54,873 nt of DNA from Fidelibacterota bacterium (GTDB taxonomy: Bacteria > Fidelibacterota > Marinisomatia > SCGC-AAA003-L08 > GCA-2689995), in NCBI GenBank assembly GCA_002689995.1, contig NZIV01000040.1:99710-154582 (forward strand), in the 5' to 3' direction. How positions within the stretch are numbered: the stretch's first letter is position 1; each line of letters starts with the position of its first letter. Shown piece by piece: positions 47,107 to 54,873 of the stretch. Below the pieces are notes generated by a model. The model was given only the letters and a program-made list of their open reading frames with translations. It was not told where the DNA came from and did no database searches. The position numbers and the translations under genes are program-made.

Positions 47107-48420
47107 ATGATAAGTTCAATTAGTAAATATCAGGATGGTCTAGACATAAAAAAGAATGGAGATAGGTTAAATTCTATAAATTCTAGGTTATCAATCGGAA
47201 AAAAAGATTTAGTTAAGGATTCAACTGGAGATTATCATTTAGCGAAATCTTTAGAGCAACGTGTACGAAATTCAGAGGTTGCTATGCGAAATATTTCTAC
47301 CGCTTCAAATATTCTATCTATAGCAGAAGGAGATATACAAAATGCAATTGATAGATTGATTGCTATAAAAAAAGAAGCAGTTATGTATCATGATAGTTCT
47401 TATTCTATTAAACAAAAAGATTCAATTATATCGAGAATGAATACTGTCGGCGATGAAATTATGAATATTTTGAATACTTCAAAATTTAATGGACACGAAA
47501 TTTTTAATTCAAATAGTTTTGAATTTCAAGTAGGTAGTGATTCAACAGATAAATTAAATATTGATTTTGATATATCACAATTAAATTTAACTTTTAGTAA
47601 AGATCCCATTGTTGATATTGCAATTTTAATGGATAACAGCGGTAGTCTTGCAGAAGAGCAAGAGGGTATTGAAAATAATTTATCTGACTTGGTAAATGGA
47701 TTAGAAAGTGAAAATGTTAATTTAGCTTTGGGCTTAACGCGATTTGGAGCTAGTGAAAATGGTGGTTTACCTATTGTAGGAGAACTTACAACTGATTCTG
47801 ATGACTTTATAAATAATATTTGGAATCAAAATACTTTAGATGGTCGAACAGAACCTACATTTGATGCAATTACTGAAACTGCAGAAAATATGGAATTCAG
47901 ATCTGGTTCTAGCAGATATTTGATGGTAGTAGGAGATGAAAATCCTGATCAAGGAGTAGATTCTCAGGAGGATGCTTTAATTTCATTGAATAATATTAAT
48001 GGTAATATAATTACAGTAACTAGACCTTCTTTGTTTAGTGAATTTTCAAGTCTAACTGAAAACGCAAATGGTATTGAAATAAATATTAATAATGATTTTA
48101 GTTCAGTATTAGCTGAAGTAGAATCGCAAATTTTAGATACAGTGGAGCTAGACTTTATTACTCAAATTAAAGATAATTTAAATATTTTATTAAATATTTC
48201 TCAAAAAATTGGTGATGTTCAAAATAGACTTAGTCAAAAAGAATTAAATTTATCAAGACACATTTTAAATACAGAAAAAACTAGAAGTAGAATTGAAGAT
48301 ATTGATTTTGCTAGAGAATCCATGAGAAAGATAAAGGCAGAACTATTAATGAAAACTTCTACAGATGTAATGAAGCAGCAGTTAAACTCAATGTCTTTTA
48401 TACTACAATTATTTAATTAA
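47107..48420 (+). CDS. Flagellin with inserted von Willebrand A domain
   Basis: A 437-residue chimera. Residues 1-~160 are flagellin D0/D1-like, including 'INSRLSIGKKDLVKDSTGDYHLAKSLEQRV' and 'NTSKFNGHEIF'. Residues ~168-345 form a vWA domain whose MIDAS motif is complete: Asp176-x-Ser178-x-Ser180 (DNSGS), Thr248 in the loop DGRTEPT, and Asp277 in VVGDENPD. Residues ~346-437 are C-terminal flagellin, with 'LNTEKTRSRIEDIDFARESM' and end 'SMSFILQLFN'. It should enter the filament and display a metal-dependent adhesion domain on its surface. A sigma-28 promoter precedes it. It overlaps the convergent gene by 12 bases. No ribosome binding site is seen. Confidence 0.93.
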   Translation: MISSISKYQDGLDIKKNGDRLNSINSRLSIGKKDLVKDSTGDYHLAKSLEQRVRNSEVAMRNISTASNILSIAEGDIQNAIDRLIAIKKEAVMYHDSSYSIKQKDSIISRMNTVGDEIMNILNTSKFNGHEIFNSNSFEFQVGSDSTDKLNIDFDISQLNLTFSKDPIVDIAILMDNSGSLAEEQEGIENNLSDLVNGLESENVNLALGLTRFGASENGGLPIVGELTTDSDDFINNIWNQNTLDGRTEPTFDAITETAENMEFRSGSSRYLMVVGDENPDQGVDSQEDALISLNNINGNIITVTRPSLFSEFSSLTENANGIEININNDFSSVLAEVESQILDTVELDFITQIKDNLNILLNISQKIGDVQNRLSQKELNLSRHILNTEKTRSRIEDIDFARESMRKIKAELLMKTSTDVMKQQLNSMSFILQLFN

Positions 48421-51069
48421 TAATATTTTCTGGGTATTTACATCTAAGTTCTTAGTTTTTTTATTTAAAATCTCTGTTTTGATAAAATAAATTCCAGATG
48501 GTACAAACTCTGTTTTAATATTAAATATATGATTACCTTTACTCAATCTTTTATTATTTAGTGATTTAATTTTTCGACCTTTCACATCAAATAATTCAAT
48601 TAAAACTATAGATTCATTTGGAATTGAAAATTTAAGTGTTGCAGATGAGTTAAATGGATTTGGATAAATTTGTTTAATTATAAATTCATTTTGTTTATAA
48701 TTTAGATTAGATTCTAATTTGTTTAACTGATGGACAGTTAAATTTTCAAATACTGGAATAAACCCTTCTAAATCAATAGTTTTTCCAGTATTACTAAAAT
48801 AATATTTTATTTTAGGTACTTCACCATGCTCTATATAATTAGATGTTGTTTCGCTTAAATCGTTTCCCATAATTGGTAATATTATTAAGTTTTCTGAATA
48901 ATTTGCTACTCCAATTAATTCTTTATCATTATATGCTAAAATATAATCTTCTTCCGAGGTATTAAATTCATTTAGTTTAATTTCATTAATTAAGTAAAAT
49001 GATTGATTTATAGATTGATTTATATGAAATTTATTTTTATGTACATATCTATTTAGAGAATCCAATATTATTGATTCACCGCATTCAACCCCCCAATAAA
49101 ACTCCATAGGATAAAGTGAATTTAACCAATAACCTTTTTTATGAGATAAGTTTGATAAATTACCAGTCCAAGCCTGTTCGGTATTGAAAAGTCCAACAGA
49201 CTGTCCTAATATAAAATTAAAATTATTTGAAAAAGAGCTATCATTTAATGAATTAATTGTAGAATTATTATGAATTCCCGTATATGAAATTAGATTATTT
49301 CCATCTTCTAATTGATATTGAATACATTCTTGTCCGGTAAGTGGTGGATTTATTATTGGTACATGCCATGAAAAATTGGTTTCAGCATTAATCCAGTAAC
49401 CTTTATCTAATTCTAAATAGTGTAAATTTCCAGACCATTGATTCTCTAATTTAAAAATCCCAACTCCTTGACCTAAAATAAAATTTACATAAAGATTTTG
49501 GTTATCAAGTTGATTTAGTAATTCCTCAGTATTGTATTCTATATAACCTGGAAGACTTATTAGGTTATTTCCTTTTTTTAATAATAAAATATTATCATAA
49601 AAACAATTTGAGTTTATAGTAGCATTTATAGAATAATTTATACCTAAAGAATCGGTACATCCTACATTTGAGATTTCATCGCAATTACCATCTTCATCTA
49701 AATCAAAAATACAATTATTATCACAATCTTTATTTAAATTTTTGTATATACACGTATTATTATCAATGCTTGCATAATTGTTATAATTACATGCGACAGG
49801 ATCAGTACATCCATTAATATCACATTGGACATGAGACCTAATTGATGATGGTAAGTTTTCGCAGTAAACATTAGGAATTATTTTAGAATATGGTCCTGTA
49901 AATGAATATAATTCAGATAAAAGCTGAATAGAACTTGGTAAAACTCTTATTTCGTATTGAGAATAATTTGATAAATCTAATGAAACCAATCTATTATTTT
50001 GCCATATTTGATTTCCTAATTCAGATTCTTCTAAGATACCGTTATTATTACAATTTATACAATTATTTTCACTTAATGCATTAATAGAAATAATATCATT
50101 TAATATTTGAATATCTAGTAATGAATCAGATGTAATATTTGTATTAATTTTTATAGGTGAATTATAATCTGATGATAATATTATTAATTGTTGATTTTCT
50201 ATTGCAATATAACCTGTATCAATAGAAAACGGAGAGGACATCACAGAGAAATGATTTTGGTAGGATTTATAATAAAGATTATGTCTATTTTCACCTGAAA
50301 TATTATCTGACGATTTGTATGCAAATATTTCTAATCCATTTGAAAATATAAAATTCTTTTGTTCACCATAAAATTCATTAACTTCAAAATCTGAATTTTC
50401 TAGTATATTTATTGCATTTAAAATACCTCGCAAATCATCTCCAAAATCAATTATATTCTTCATTATCCATAAAAAAAATAATTCAGAGTCTACTATACAA
50501 TCAAACCCTAAATTTTCCCAGTGACCACAATTATAAGAATTTGGTGGATTTTGCCTAATCCAGGTTGAATCTAATCCATTTTGAGTTAATAAGTTTAAAA
50601 GGTCTACTTTATTTATTGTTCCATTGTGCGCAAAAGAATATGTTCTATTATTAAAAGAAAAGTTAAATGGGTGAGGATTTGGTATTGAATATGATCCCGA
50701 TGTGGATTTTCTGACATGTGCTATAGAAATTTTAGTATTTGTATTATAGTTTAAAATTTCATGAATTGAATTGATAAATTCTTGATCATTTATGGCTGCT
50801 GTAGGAGAATTAAAAATATCTTGTTCTAAATTCAATGTTAAATCAGAATATTTTATAATACCCCATCCATCATCATTATTATATGGCCAATCTGAAAAGT
50901 TACCTAGACTACCTTGCAATTGTAATTCTAACAGCTGTTTATAAATTTTATCATAGTCTGATACTAAAGATGAATTATTTCTTTGAATTACGCCCCAAAG
51001 ACGACTTGCATCTAATATTGATGTTAAACTTAAAATAAAAATAAATAAAATTTTAAAAAAATAATTCAA
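48409..51069 (-). CDS. Secreted class II amidotransferase-fold protein with type IX sorting domain
   Basis: An 886-residue exported protein. The signal peptide (1-21) ends LDA before Ser22-Arg-Leu-Trp-Gly, so Ser would be the mature N-terminus where class II amidotransferases have Cys. Residues 22-~300 keep other marks of that Ntn fold: SIAHVRKSTSG (115-125), AHNGT (147-151) and VDSELFF (193-199). Two Cys modules (GCTDPVACNYN at 420-430; GCTDSLGINYS at 470-480) and two copies of a 'GNNLIS...FILGQxVGxF...KGYW' module (500-560, 590-649) follow. The type IX sorting domain has YPNPFNSSATLKF (802-814) and SGIYFIK. The start is TTG 51069. Substrate unknown. Confidence 0.8.
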   Translation of the reverse strand: MNYFFKILFIFILSLTSILDASRLWGVIQRNNSSLVSDYDKIYKQLLELQLQGSLGNFSDWPYNNDDGWGIIKYSDLTLNLEQDIFNSPTAAINDQEFINSIHEILNYNTNTKISIAHVRKSTSGSYSIPNPHPFNFSFNNRTYSFAHNGTINKVDLLNLLTQNGLDSTWIRQNPPNSYNCGHWENLGFDCIVDSELFFLWIMKNIIDFGDDLRGILNAINILENSDFEVNEFYGEQKNFIFSNGLEIFAYKSSDNISGENRHNLYYKSYQNHFSVMSSPFSIDTGYIAIENQQLIILSSDYNSPIKINTNITSDSLLDIQILNDIISINALSENNCINCNNNGILEESELGNQIWQNNRLVSLDLSNYSQYEIRVLPSSIQLLSELYSFTGPYSKIIPNVYCENLPSSIRSHVQCDINGCTDPVACNYNNYASIDNNTCIYKNLNKDCDNNCIFDLDEDGNCDEISNVGCTDSLGINYSINATINSNCFYDNILLLKKGNNLISLPGYIEYNTEELLNQLDNQNLYVNFILGQGVGIFKLENQWSGNLHYLELDKGYWINAETNFSWHVPIINPPLTGQECIQYQLEDGNNLISYTGIHNNSTINSLNDSSFSNNFNFILGQSVGLFNTEQAWTGNLSNLSHKKGYWLNSLYPMEFYWGVECGESIILDSLNRYVHKNKFHINQSINQSFYLINEIKLNEFNTSEEDYILAYNDKELIGVANYSENLIILPIMGNDLSETTSNYIEHGEVPKIKYYFSNTGKTIDLEGFIPVFENLTVHQLNKLESNLNYKQNEFIIKQIYPNPFNSSATLKFSIPNESIVLIELFDVKGRKIKSLNNKRLSKGNHIFNIKTEFVPSGIYFIKTEILNKKTKNLDVNTQKILLIK

Positions 51070-51222
51070 TTTTGTTCTGTTAATATTAAAAAATGATATT
51101 AATTAGGAAAATATAATTTTATTTGGATGATACTCGCTATAAAACTATACTAAATAAATAATTAATAACTAAATTTACTTGTGATAAAACTTAAATATAA
51201 TGTAGTTATTTTGTTAGGAAAT

Positions 51223-51248
51223 AAAAAAGGCCTATAAAGGCCTTTTTT
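51223..51248 (-). terminator. Terminator of the desaturase gene
   Basis: AAAAAAGGCC (51223-51232) pairs with GGCCTTTTTT (51239-51248) around TATAAA. On the reverse strand it lies 28 bases after the desaturase stop and ends in a T run. It is near-symmetrical and could act both ways. Confidence 0.85.
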
Positions 51249-51275
51249 ATTAAAATATTATTTATTGTTTATATG

Positions 51276-52403
51276 TTAGACTAATGAGTTACCATTTTTT
51301 AAACTTAACATTAAAATAGTTGTACCATTAATTACTGCAGCAAATTCTTTTCTGTATAATTTTCTTTTTTGATTTAATATTGCTAATTGAAAATTATCTT
51401 TAATTTTTGATTTTTTATGATTTATTATCTCTTTTTCTAATTCTTTCCAAGATTTTACAATTTTATTTGCACCTTCTTGTAGAGAGCTAATTTTATCTTG
51501 ATAATTTTTTATTAATACTACAGGCATATTAGAGTATTGTTCTTGTATTATAGTTTTCATACTATCAAGTTTTGCAAGCATTATATTATACTCTGAAACT
51601 TTTCTAATATCTTTAGTCAGACCAAACCATGATAGAAACTTTATTGCCCATTTACCTGGGTCAAATGCATACCACGCTATTCCATTTCTATAATCCCATT
51701 GAAATTTATGGTGATAATTATGAAAACCCTCACCAAAAGTAAAATACGCAACCCACCAAGAATCGCGTGCTGTACTTGCAGAGTCAAAAGGTCTTTTACC
51801 AACGTAATGGCAAAGTGAATTGATAAAGAATGTAAAATGATGGACTAAGGTAATACGAAGAAATCCACCCCAAAGTAACCCACCTAAGGGTCTATTATAA
51901 AACGCACCAATTATCATTGGTAGGATGAATGATATAAAAATTGCTATTTTAAAATAATGCTTATGTTGCCAAGCTAAAATTTTATTATTACACAAATCAT
52001 TCACACCTTTTATTTTAATATTTTTCCTCTCAATAATCCAGCCAATGTGAGCATACCAAAAACCTTTTTTAATACTGTACGGATCTTCATATGTATCTAA
52101 TTTCTTATGATGAATTCTGTGGTCAGAACTCCATTTTAGAACCGAGTTTTGTAGTGCTGCAGAACCAAGAATAACAGAAATAAACTGAACTATTGGGTGT
52201 GCATTAAAGCTTCGATGAGCAAATAATCTATGATATCCAAACGTAATTCCCATACCAGCTAACCACCATCCAGATATAAGAAGTAAAGGTTCTTGCCAAA
52301 CTATTCCATAATTATATCCATATGATAATGTACCAAAAATTCCAATTGTAGGAATTAATGTTAAAGCAGATATCATCCACCAATTATACTTTTTTAAATT
52401 CAA
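51276..52403 (-). CDS. Acyl-CoA/fatty acid delta-9 desaturase
   Basis: A 375-residue membrane desaturase. All three histidine boxes of the stearoyl-CoA desaturase type are present: H58RLFAH63, H95RIHH99 and H228NYHH232. Membrane helices flank them (about 10-30, 40-57, 72-88, 150-168, 176-195). It introduces a double bond into saturated acyl chains using O2 and a di-iron centre, adjusting membrane fluidity. The last ~105 residues (from about 270) are a charged helical, coiled-coil-like tail, longer than in bacterial relatives that end soon after the third box. The start is TTG 52403 with AGGA upstream. It has its own terminator. Confidence 0.92.
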   Translation of the reverse strand: MNLKKYNWWMISALTLIPTIGIFGTLSYGYNYGIVWQEPLLLISGWWLAGMGITFGYHRLFAHRSFNAHPIVQFISVILGSAALQNSVLKWSSDHRIHHKKLDTYEDPYSIKKGFWYAHIGWIIERKNIKIKGVNDLCNNKILAWQHKHYFKIAIFISFILPMIIGAFYNRPLGGLLWGGFLRITLVHHFTFFINSLCHYVGKRPFDSASTARDSWWVAYFTFGEGFHNYHHKFQWDYRNGIAWYAFDPGKWAIKFLSWFGLTKDIRKVSEYNIMLAKLDSMKTIIQEQYSNMPVVLIKNYQDKISSLQEGANKIVKSWKELEKEIINHKKSKIKDNFQLAILNQKRKLYRKEFAAVINGTTILMLSLKNGNSLV

Positions 52404-52491
52404 TATTTATCCTGTTAAAATACATATCTAAATTTACATATTTAAAAAAAATATTATATAGATAAAAAAATCTTCATATTAAAATAATGTT

Positions 52492-52812
52492 TTAAAAACT
52501 AGCATCATAAATTTTCCAATTAGATATTAAATCTTTATGTATTGAATCTTTAGAAGTTACCCAAACTCTTGGATACTCAACGCCTAAAACATATGGCTTA
52601 ATATAATATCCAGATTTTACGTTTGTATTTGATATTATATCTGATTTCCATCCAGACTTTGGTTCAAGTCCAAGTATAGATTCAGTAAAATCAGTAGATA
52701 TATTCTCAAAAATAGACTTGTTTGGTAAGATTACAAAAAAGATACCTGAAAAGAATAATCCTAAAACTATCACTAATGATAAAATTTTTGCTATATATTT
52801 AATAATTGACAT
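52492..52812 (-). CDS. Small membrane protein, unknown function
   Basis: A 106-residue protein from ATG 52812, with a strong GGAGGA ribosome site eight bases upstream. An earlier in-frame start would add 14 unlikely residues. It has one N-terminal transmembrane helix (about 4-28, YIAKILSLVIVLGLFFSGIFFVI) followed by a soluble part with 'SGYYIKPYVLGVEYPRVWVTSKDS'. No family is recognised. The start lies 22 bases inside the upstream gene (53144-52791), so the two are translationally linked and both fall behind the sigma-28-like promoter. A motility-related role is inferred only from that promoter. Confidence 0.65.
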   Translation of the reverse strand: MSIIKYIAKILSLVIVLGLFFSGIFFVILPNKSIFENISTDFTESILGLEPKSGWKSDIISNTNVKSGYYIKPYVLGVEYPRVWVTSKDSIHKDLISNWKIYDASF

Positions 52813-53144
52813 AATGTGAATCCTCCTATAATTCCTATACTGAACCAAACCCAATCATCTTCATATTTTAAAGGAATAATTTGATTAATAATATAATTTG
52901 AAGAACTTTTTTTTGAAGCATAAAACTTACAATTAACTAATTCTTTCTGGACTTTATTAAGTTCTAATTTACTTTTTTCCAATTGTGATTGATATTTTTT
53001 AGATTCCGCTAGTAAACTATCATATTGGTCTTTAATAAATATATAACTTTTCTCACCCTCACTATCTACCCACTCAACTTGAGATAGAGCAATAGTAAAA
53101 AAACTCATTAATATTATTTTGTAAAAAGTAATCTTTTTCTCCAA
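52791..53144 (-). CDS. Small coiled-coil membrane protein, unknown function
   Basis: A 117-residue protein. An N-terminal signal or anchor (ITFYKIILMSFFTIALSQ) ends near residue 22. A coiled coil follows at about 38-72 (DQYDSLLAESKKYQSQLEKSKLELNKVQKEL), and a transmembrane segment near the end (about 96-115, WVWFSIGIIGGFTLCQLL). It resembles no family I know. The TTG start at 53144 lacks a ribosome site; GGAG within its second codon would instead suit a start at ATT 53132, or ATG 53108. A sigma-28-type promoter lies 35 bases upstream, and the next small gene overlaps it. Confidence 0.6.
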   Translation of the reverse strand: MEKKITFYKIILMSFFTIALSQVEWVDSEGEKSYIFIKDQYDSLLAESKKYQSQLEKSKLELNKVQKELVNCKFYASKKSSSNYIINQIIPLKYEDDWVWFSIGIIGGFTLCQLLNI

Positions 53145-53178
53145 TAAAAGTTAACAATAAATTTATAGTATTAAATTA

Positions 53179-53205
53179 TTATCGGATAAATTTCATATAC
53201 CTTTA
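53179..53205 (-). promoter_or_regulatory. Sigma-28-type promoter of two small membrane protein genes
   Basis: On the reverse strand TAAAGGTA (53205-53198) and TCCGATAA (53186-53179) stand exactly 11 bases apart, as in the FliA consensus TAAAGTTT-N11-GCCGATAA. They match 6 of 8 and 7 of 8 bases. Transcription would start near 53172 and run into the gene at 53144. Confidence 0.6.
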
Positions 53206-53281
53206 CATAATTTTATTGAATATTGTAACATATTCTTCTTTTTATAATAAAAGGCCTTAAAAATAAAGTAAAACAAATTTA

Positions 53282-54873
53282 ATGATTTCAGTAGAAAATA
53301 TTTCAGTAGAATTTAGTGGTAAATATATTTTTAAAGATGTTTCCATACGGATAAAAAAAGGAGACAGAATTGGATTGGTTGGGAATAATGGAGTGGGGAA
53401 AACTACTTTTTTAAGGCTTATTTCAAATAATCAAACGCCTTCAAATGGTAGAATTCTGATTACTAAGGATATTGAAATTGGTTATTTACCTCAAGAAATA
53501 TATTTCTATAAAAATATTGAATTGAAAAAAATAGTAATTGGAAATAATAAAAACTTAAAATTAATTGAATCTCAAATTAACGATATAAATCAAACTCTAG
53601 AAAATAATAATATTGAAGTCAAGCAACAGATATTTCTTATAAATAAATTAGATGATTTACATGAAAAGCTTAATATAATTCAATTACAAAATAAAGAAGT
53701 TTTAGCTGAAAAAGTTATGAAAGGATTAGGATTTAAAAGGTCAGATTTCAATAGAAAAATTTCTGAATTCTCAGGTGGATGGAGGATGCGAGCTGAATTA
53801 TCACGTTTATTAGTATCGGAACCCAATATACTACTACTTGATGAACCGACAAATCACCTAGATTTATCTTCAATAATATGGTTGGAAAAGTTTTTATTAA
53901 AATCCAATTGTGTGATTATATTAGTGTCTCATGATAAAAAGTTTATTGATAAAATTATAAATAGAACTTTTGAAGTATCAAACGCGAGAATAAAGGAATT
54001 TAGTGGGAATTATACAAAGTATATCAATCATAGAGAAAAGGAAGTATTAACACAGATTAAAGAAAAAAAGAAACAAGATTCTTACAGAAAAAATTCTATT
54101 AAATTAATAGAAAAATTTAGATATAAAAAAAATAAAGCTGTTTTTGCTCAAACTCTAATTCAAAGATTAGAAAAATTAGAAAAAATTGAAATTGATGATT
54201 TTGATATATCAAAAATCTCATTTGATTTTCCTCAACCAACACATTGTGGACAGTTAGTATATAAATGTTCGCAATTAAGCAAATATTTTGATAAAAAAAT
54301 GGTTTTTGAAAACGTAGAATTAGATATTTACAAGGGGGATAAAGTTGCATTTGTCGGAAAAAATGGTTTTGGTAAAACGACATTAACAAAGATTATTAAT
54401 AAAGAAGAAAGTTATGATGGTAAGAGTAAAATTGGTGAAAACGTAGAAGTAAATTATTTTGCACAAAATCAAAACGAACTACTTGATAAAGAAAGTACAA
54501 TAATTGGATATCTCGAAAACTCATCACCAGATAAAAAAAAATCTGAATTGAGAGGATTACTTGGAGCATTTTTATTTTCTGGTGATGATATATTAAAAAA
54601 AATTAAAGTATTATCAGGGGGAGAAAAAGCAAGACTTGCATTATGTTCTTTACTGCTTATTCCAGGAAATTTATTAATTTTAGATGAACCAACAAATCAT
54701 TTAGATATGTTTGCAAAAGATATTTTGAAGCTTGCTCTCAAAAAATATAAAGGTACCGTGATTATAGTGTCCCATGATCGAGATTTTTTAAGCGGTTTGG
54801 CTGAGCGTGTAATAGAATTTAAAAATGGTAGGGTTAGAGAATTTCCGGGTGATATAGATATTTATTTAAATCA
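53282..54873 (+). CDS. ABC-F family ATPase, truncated by the window end
   Basis: At least 530 residues from ATG 53282, still open at the window edge. It has two ABC cassettes. The first has Walker A GNNGVGKT (34-41), signature FSGGWRMRAEL and Walker B 'LLLDEPTNHLD'. The second has GKNGFGKT, LSGGEKARLAL and 'LILDEPTNHLD'. The ABC-F linker of charged helices joins them ('FRYKKNKAVFAQTLIQRLEKLEK'), and no membrane segments are present. This is the Uup/YheS-like ribosome-binding group, which relieves stalled translation. It is transcribed divergently from the small membrane protein genes, with 137 bases between. Confidence 0.95.
   Translation, partial: MISVENISVEFSGKYIFKDVSIRIKKGDRIGLVGNNGVGKTTFLRLISNNQTPSNGRILITKDIEIGYLPQEIYFYKNIELKKIVIGNNKNLKLIESQINDINQTLENNNIEVKQQIFLINKLDDLHEKLNIIQLQNKEVLAEKVMKGLGFKRSDFNRKISEFSGGWRMRAELSRLLVSEPNILLLDEPTNHLDLSSIIWLEKFLLKSNCVIILVSHDKKFIDKIINRTFEVSNARIKEFSGNYTKYINHREKEVLTQIKEKKKQDSYRKNSIKLIEKFRYKKNKAVFAQTLIQRLEKLEKIEIDDFDISKISFDFPQPTHCGQLVYKCSQLSKYFDKKMVFENVELDIYKGDKVAFVGKNGFGKTTLTKIINKEESYDGKSKIGENVEVNYFAQNQNELLDKESTIIGYLENSSPDKKKSELRGLLGAFLFSGDDILKKIKVLSGGEKARLALCSLLLIPGNLLILDEPTNHLDMFAKDILKLALKKYKGTVIIVSHDRDFLSGLAERVIEFKNGRVREFPGDIDIYLN

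Noticed and set aside
53220-53260. AAGGCCTT motif as a terminator between the divergent genes
   Set aside because: The stem is only four base pairs with no T run in either direction, and both genes transcribe away from it.
54117-54389. 90-codon reverse open frame
   Set aside because: It is antisense to the second half of the clear ABC-F gene.

Overview
The window is an AT-rich stretch (I estimate about 30% GC or less) of a chromosome from a Gram-negative marine-type bacterium of the FCB group. A Marinimicrobia (SAR406)-like lineage fits best. The reasons are a TamA/TamB outer-membrane pair, secreted proteins ending in dockerin-like Ca-binding repeats, one protein ending in a type IX secretion (Por) sorting domain with the YPNPFN motif, 'GCTDPxACNYN' Cys modules, a gingipain-like C25 peptidase, and core genes in FCB style. 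The assignment rests on recognised sequence features only, not on a database search. No insertion sequence, prophage or CRISPR array was seen. One tRNA is present.

Layout. 1-2.4 kb: end of a Clp ATPase, then dnaK. 2.4-8.0 kb: tamB-tamA. 8.1-11.3 kb: a TPR lipoprotein followed by MoxR, DUF58 and a BatD-like membrane protein. 11.5-13.6 kb: groES-groEL under a control region that closely matches the one upstream of dnaK. 13.7-16.0 kb: an EamA transporter, a flagellin with a structured 5' leader, and a small excisionase-type HTH protein. 16.2-23.8 kb: an alpha/beta hydrolase, then a secretome block of a five-haem cytochrome lipoprotein, an FG-GAP/dockerin-like protein and a C25 peptidase with dockerin-like tail. 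23.9-25.7 kb: tRNA-Ser, grpE, dnaJ. 26.0-28.4 kb: three poorly characterised genes, two of them PilM/PilN-like. 28.4-41.0 kb: a dense co-directional housekeeping run (rsmD, coaD, pta, icd, obg, guaA, guaB, pyrG, typA, pyk). 41.0-46.5 kb: a reverse-strand block (HIT protein, Na+/solute symporter, galactokinase-like GHMP kinase, sugar nucleotidyltransferase, bioB). 46.5-53.2 kb: a flagellin carrying an inserted von Willebrand A domain, a secreted class II amidotransferase-fold protein, a fatty-acid desaturase and two small membrane proteins. 53.3 kb to the end: a truncated ABC-F ATPase.

How the parts work together. The chaperones DnaK, GroESL and GrpE-DnaJ lie at three separate loci; dnaK and groESL share an upstream element that suggests joint control. 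Motility signals recur. A near-consensus sigma-28 promoter abuts the vWA-flagellin start codon, and a second sigma-28-type promoter lies upstream of the two small membrane proteins. The ordinary flagellin has a leader with two ANGGA sites, one in a hairpin loop and one at the ribosome binding site, as expected for CsrA control. No other flagellar genes are in the window.

The strongest candidates for new biology are the flagellin-vWA chimera with a complete MIDAS motif, and the exported Ntn-hydrolase-like protein whose predicted mature N-terminus is Ser where class II amidotransferases have Cys. Start-codon use is unusual: about eleven genes appear to start with TTG, several with GTG, guaA apparently with CTG, and one transporter has no standard start at the expected place.
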